Below the pieces are notes generated by a model. That model made no database searches. It worked only from the letters and a program-made list of their open reading frames with translations, and was not told the origin of the DNA. The translations under genes and the position numbers were made by a program. A stretch of 5,454 nt of DNA, from the NCBI GenBank assembly GCA_018815265.1, contig JAHIYG010000185.1, positions 1 through 5,454 of the forward strand, read 5' to 3'. This document shows, in pieces, positions 5,228-5,454 of the stretch. This stretch comes from Candidatus Altarchaeota archaeon. Its GTDB lineage: Archaea > Altiarchaeota > Altiarchaeia > IMC4 > SCGC-AAA252-I15. Position 1 is the stretch's first letter. Every line of letters starts with the position of its first letter.

Positions 5228-5454
5228 TCATCCATAATGCTCTTCTTCTTTCGCAGTTTCTAATGCATCCTTCATTATGGCTGCAACTCGTTTTTGTATC
5301 TCTTTCTCTTCTGAGACGGTGAATCTGTCGTATCCTGAGAGTTCCTCCTCCATGTCCTCAAGTTGTGCAGTGCCTTTCTTGACCATTTCTTTGAATTTTT
5401 TCTCAGAGTATATATCCTCATCCATGTCATCAAACAGCTGTTCTACTCCCTTTG
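5228..5454 (-). CDS. C-terminal end of an unrecognised charged helical protein
   Basis: The frame is open to the edge of the window, so the true start lies beyond 5454. An internal ATG at 5425 would give 65 residues, but the frame continues upstream in coding style (KGVEQLFDDM), so I treat this as a fragment of at least 74 residues. It is rich in Glu, Lys and Asp, predicted largely helical (EKKFKEMVKKG, QLEDMEEELSGYD, EEKEIQKRVAAIMKDAL), with no membrane segment and no cysteine. A coiled coil is possible. I do not recognise the family. It ends 43 nt before the VirB3-like gene and on the same strand, so it may belong to the same secretion locus, but a TATA-like box in the gap suggests a separate transcript. 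Confidence 0.6.
   Translation of the reverse strand, partial: KGVEQLFDDMDEDIYSEKKFKEMVKKGTAQLEDMEEELSGYDRFTVSEEKEIQKRVAAIMKDALETAKEEEHYG

Overview
The window looks archaeal. The clearest marker is sepS (O-phosphoseryl-tRNA ligase), which is found only in archaea: methanogens, Archaeoglobus, Altiarchaeota and relatives. AT-rich TATA-like boxes roughly 25-35 nt ahead of starts, GGAGGT-type ribosome sites and very short leaders agree with this. Base composition is moderate. I cannot name the species. Every supported gene is on the minus strand, so transcription runs from high to low coordinates.

Layout in transcription order. (1) 5454-5228: the C-terminal end of an unrecognised, highly charged helical protein. 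(2) 5184-4276: a PrgI/VirB3-like protein with two N-terminal membrane helices and a large soluble domain. It overlaps by 4 bases (ATGA) with (3) 4279-2030: a VirB4-type conjugation ATPase of 749 residues with Walker A and B motifs and a C-terminal domain resembling PD-(D/E)xK nucleases. A run of seven T follows its stop codon. (4) 1996-1838: a 52-residue cysteine-rich, probably zinc-binding miniprotein. Its reading frame stays strangely open beyond its stop. (5) and (6) 1740-1450 and 1372-1049: two paralogous VirB2/TrbC-like pilins in tandem, each ending in cysteine. (7) 1034 to the window edge: sepS, missing its 3' end and carrying an in-frame TGA at codon 32.

Genes 2, 3, 5 and 6 form the core of a compact archaeal type IV secretion or DNA-transfer machine: an inner-membrane VirB3-like subunit, its motor ATPase and two candidate pilus subunits. 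No VirB6-like channel, relaxase or coupling protein is visible, so they may lie beyond the 5454 end or the system may be minimal. A relationship to the archaeal Ced/Ted DNA-import systems, which use VirB2-, VirB4- and VirB6-like parts, is an inference. sepS belongs to tRNA-dependent cysteine synthesis and has no obvious link to the secretion genes, yet it begins only 14 nt after the last pilin gene.

The points most worth a second look are the TGA in sepS, the nuclease-like tail of VirB4, the paired pilins with terminal cysteines, and the compact 1658-1996 region with a cysteine-rich miniprotein, a second candidate frame overlapping a pilin start, and a 17-bp palindrome over a TATA-like box.
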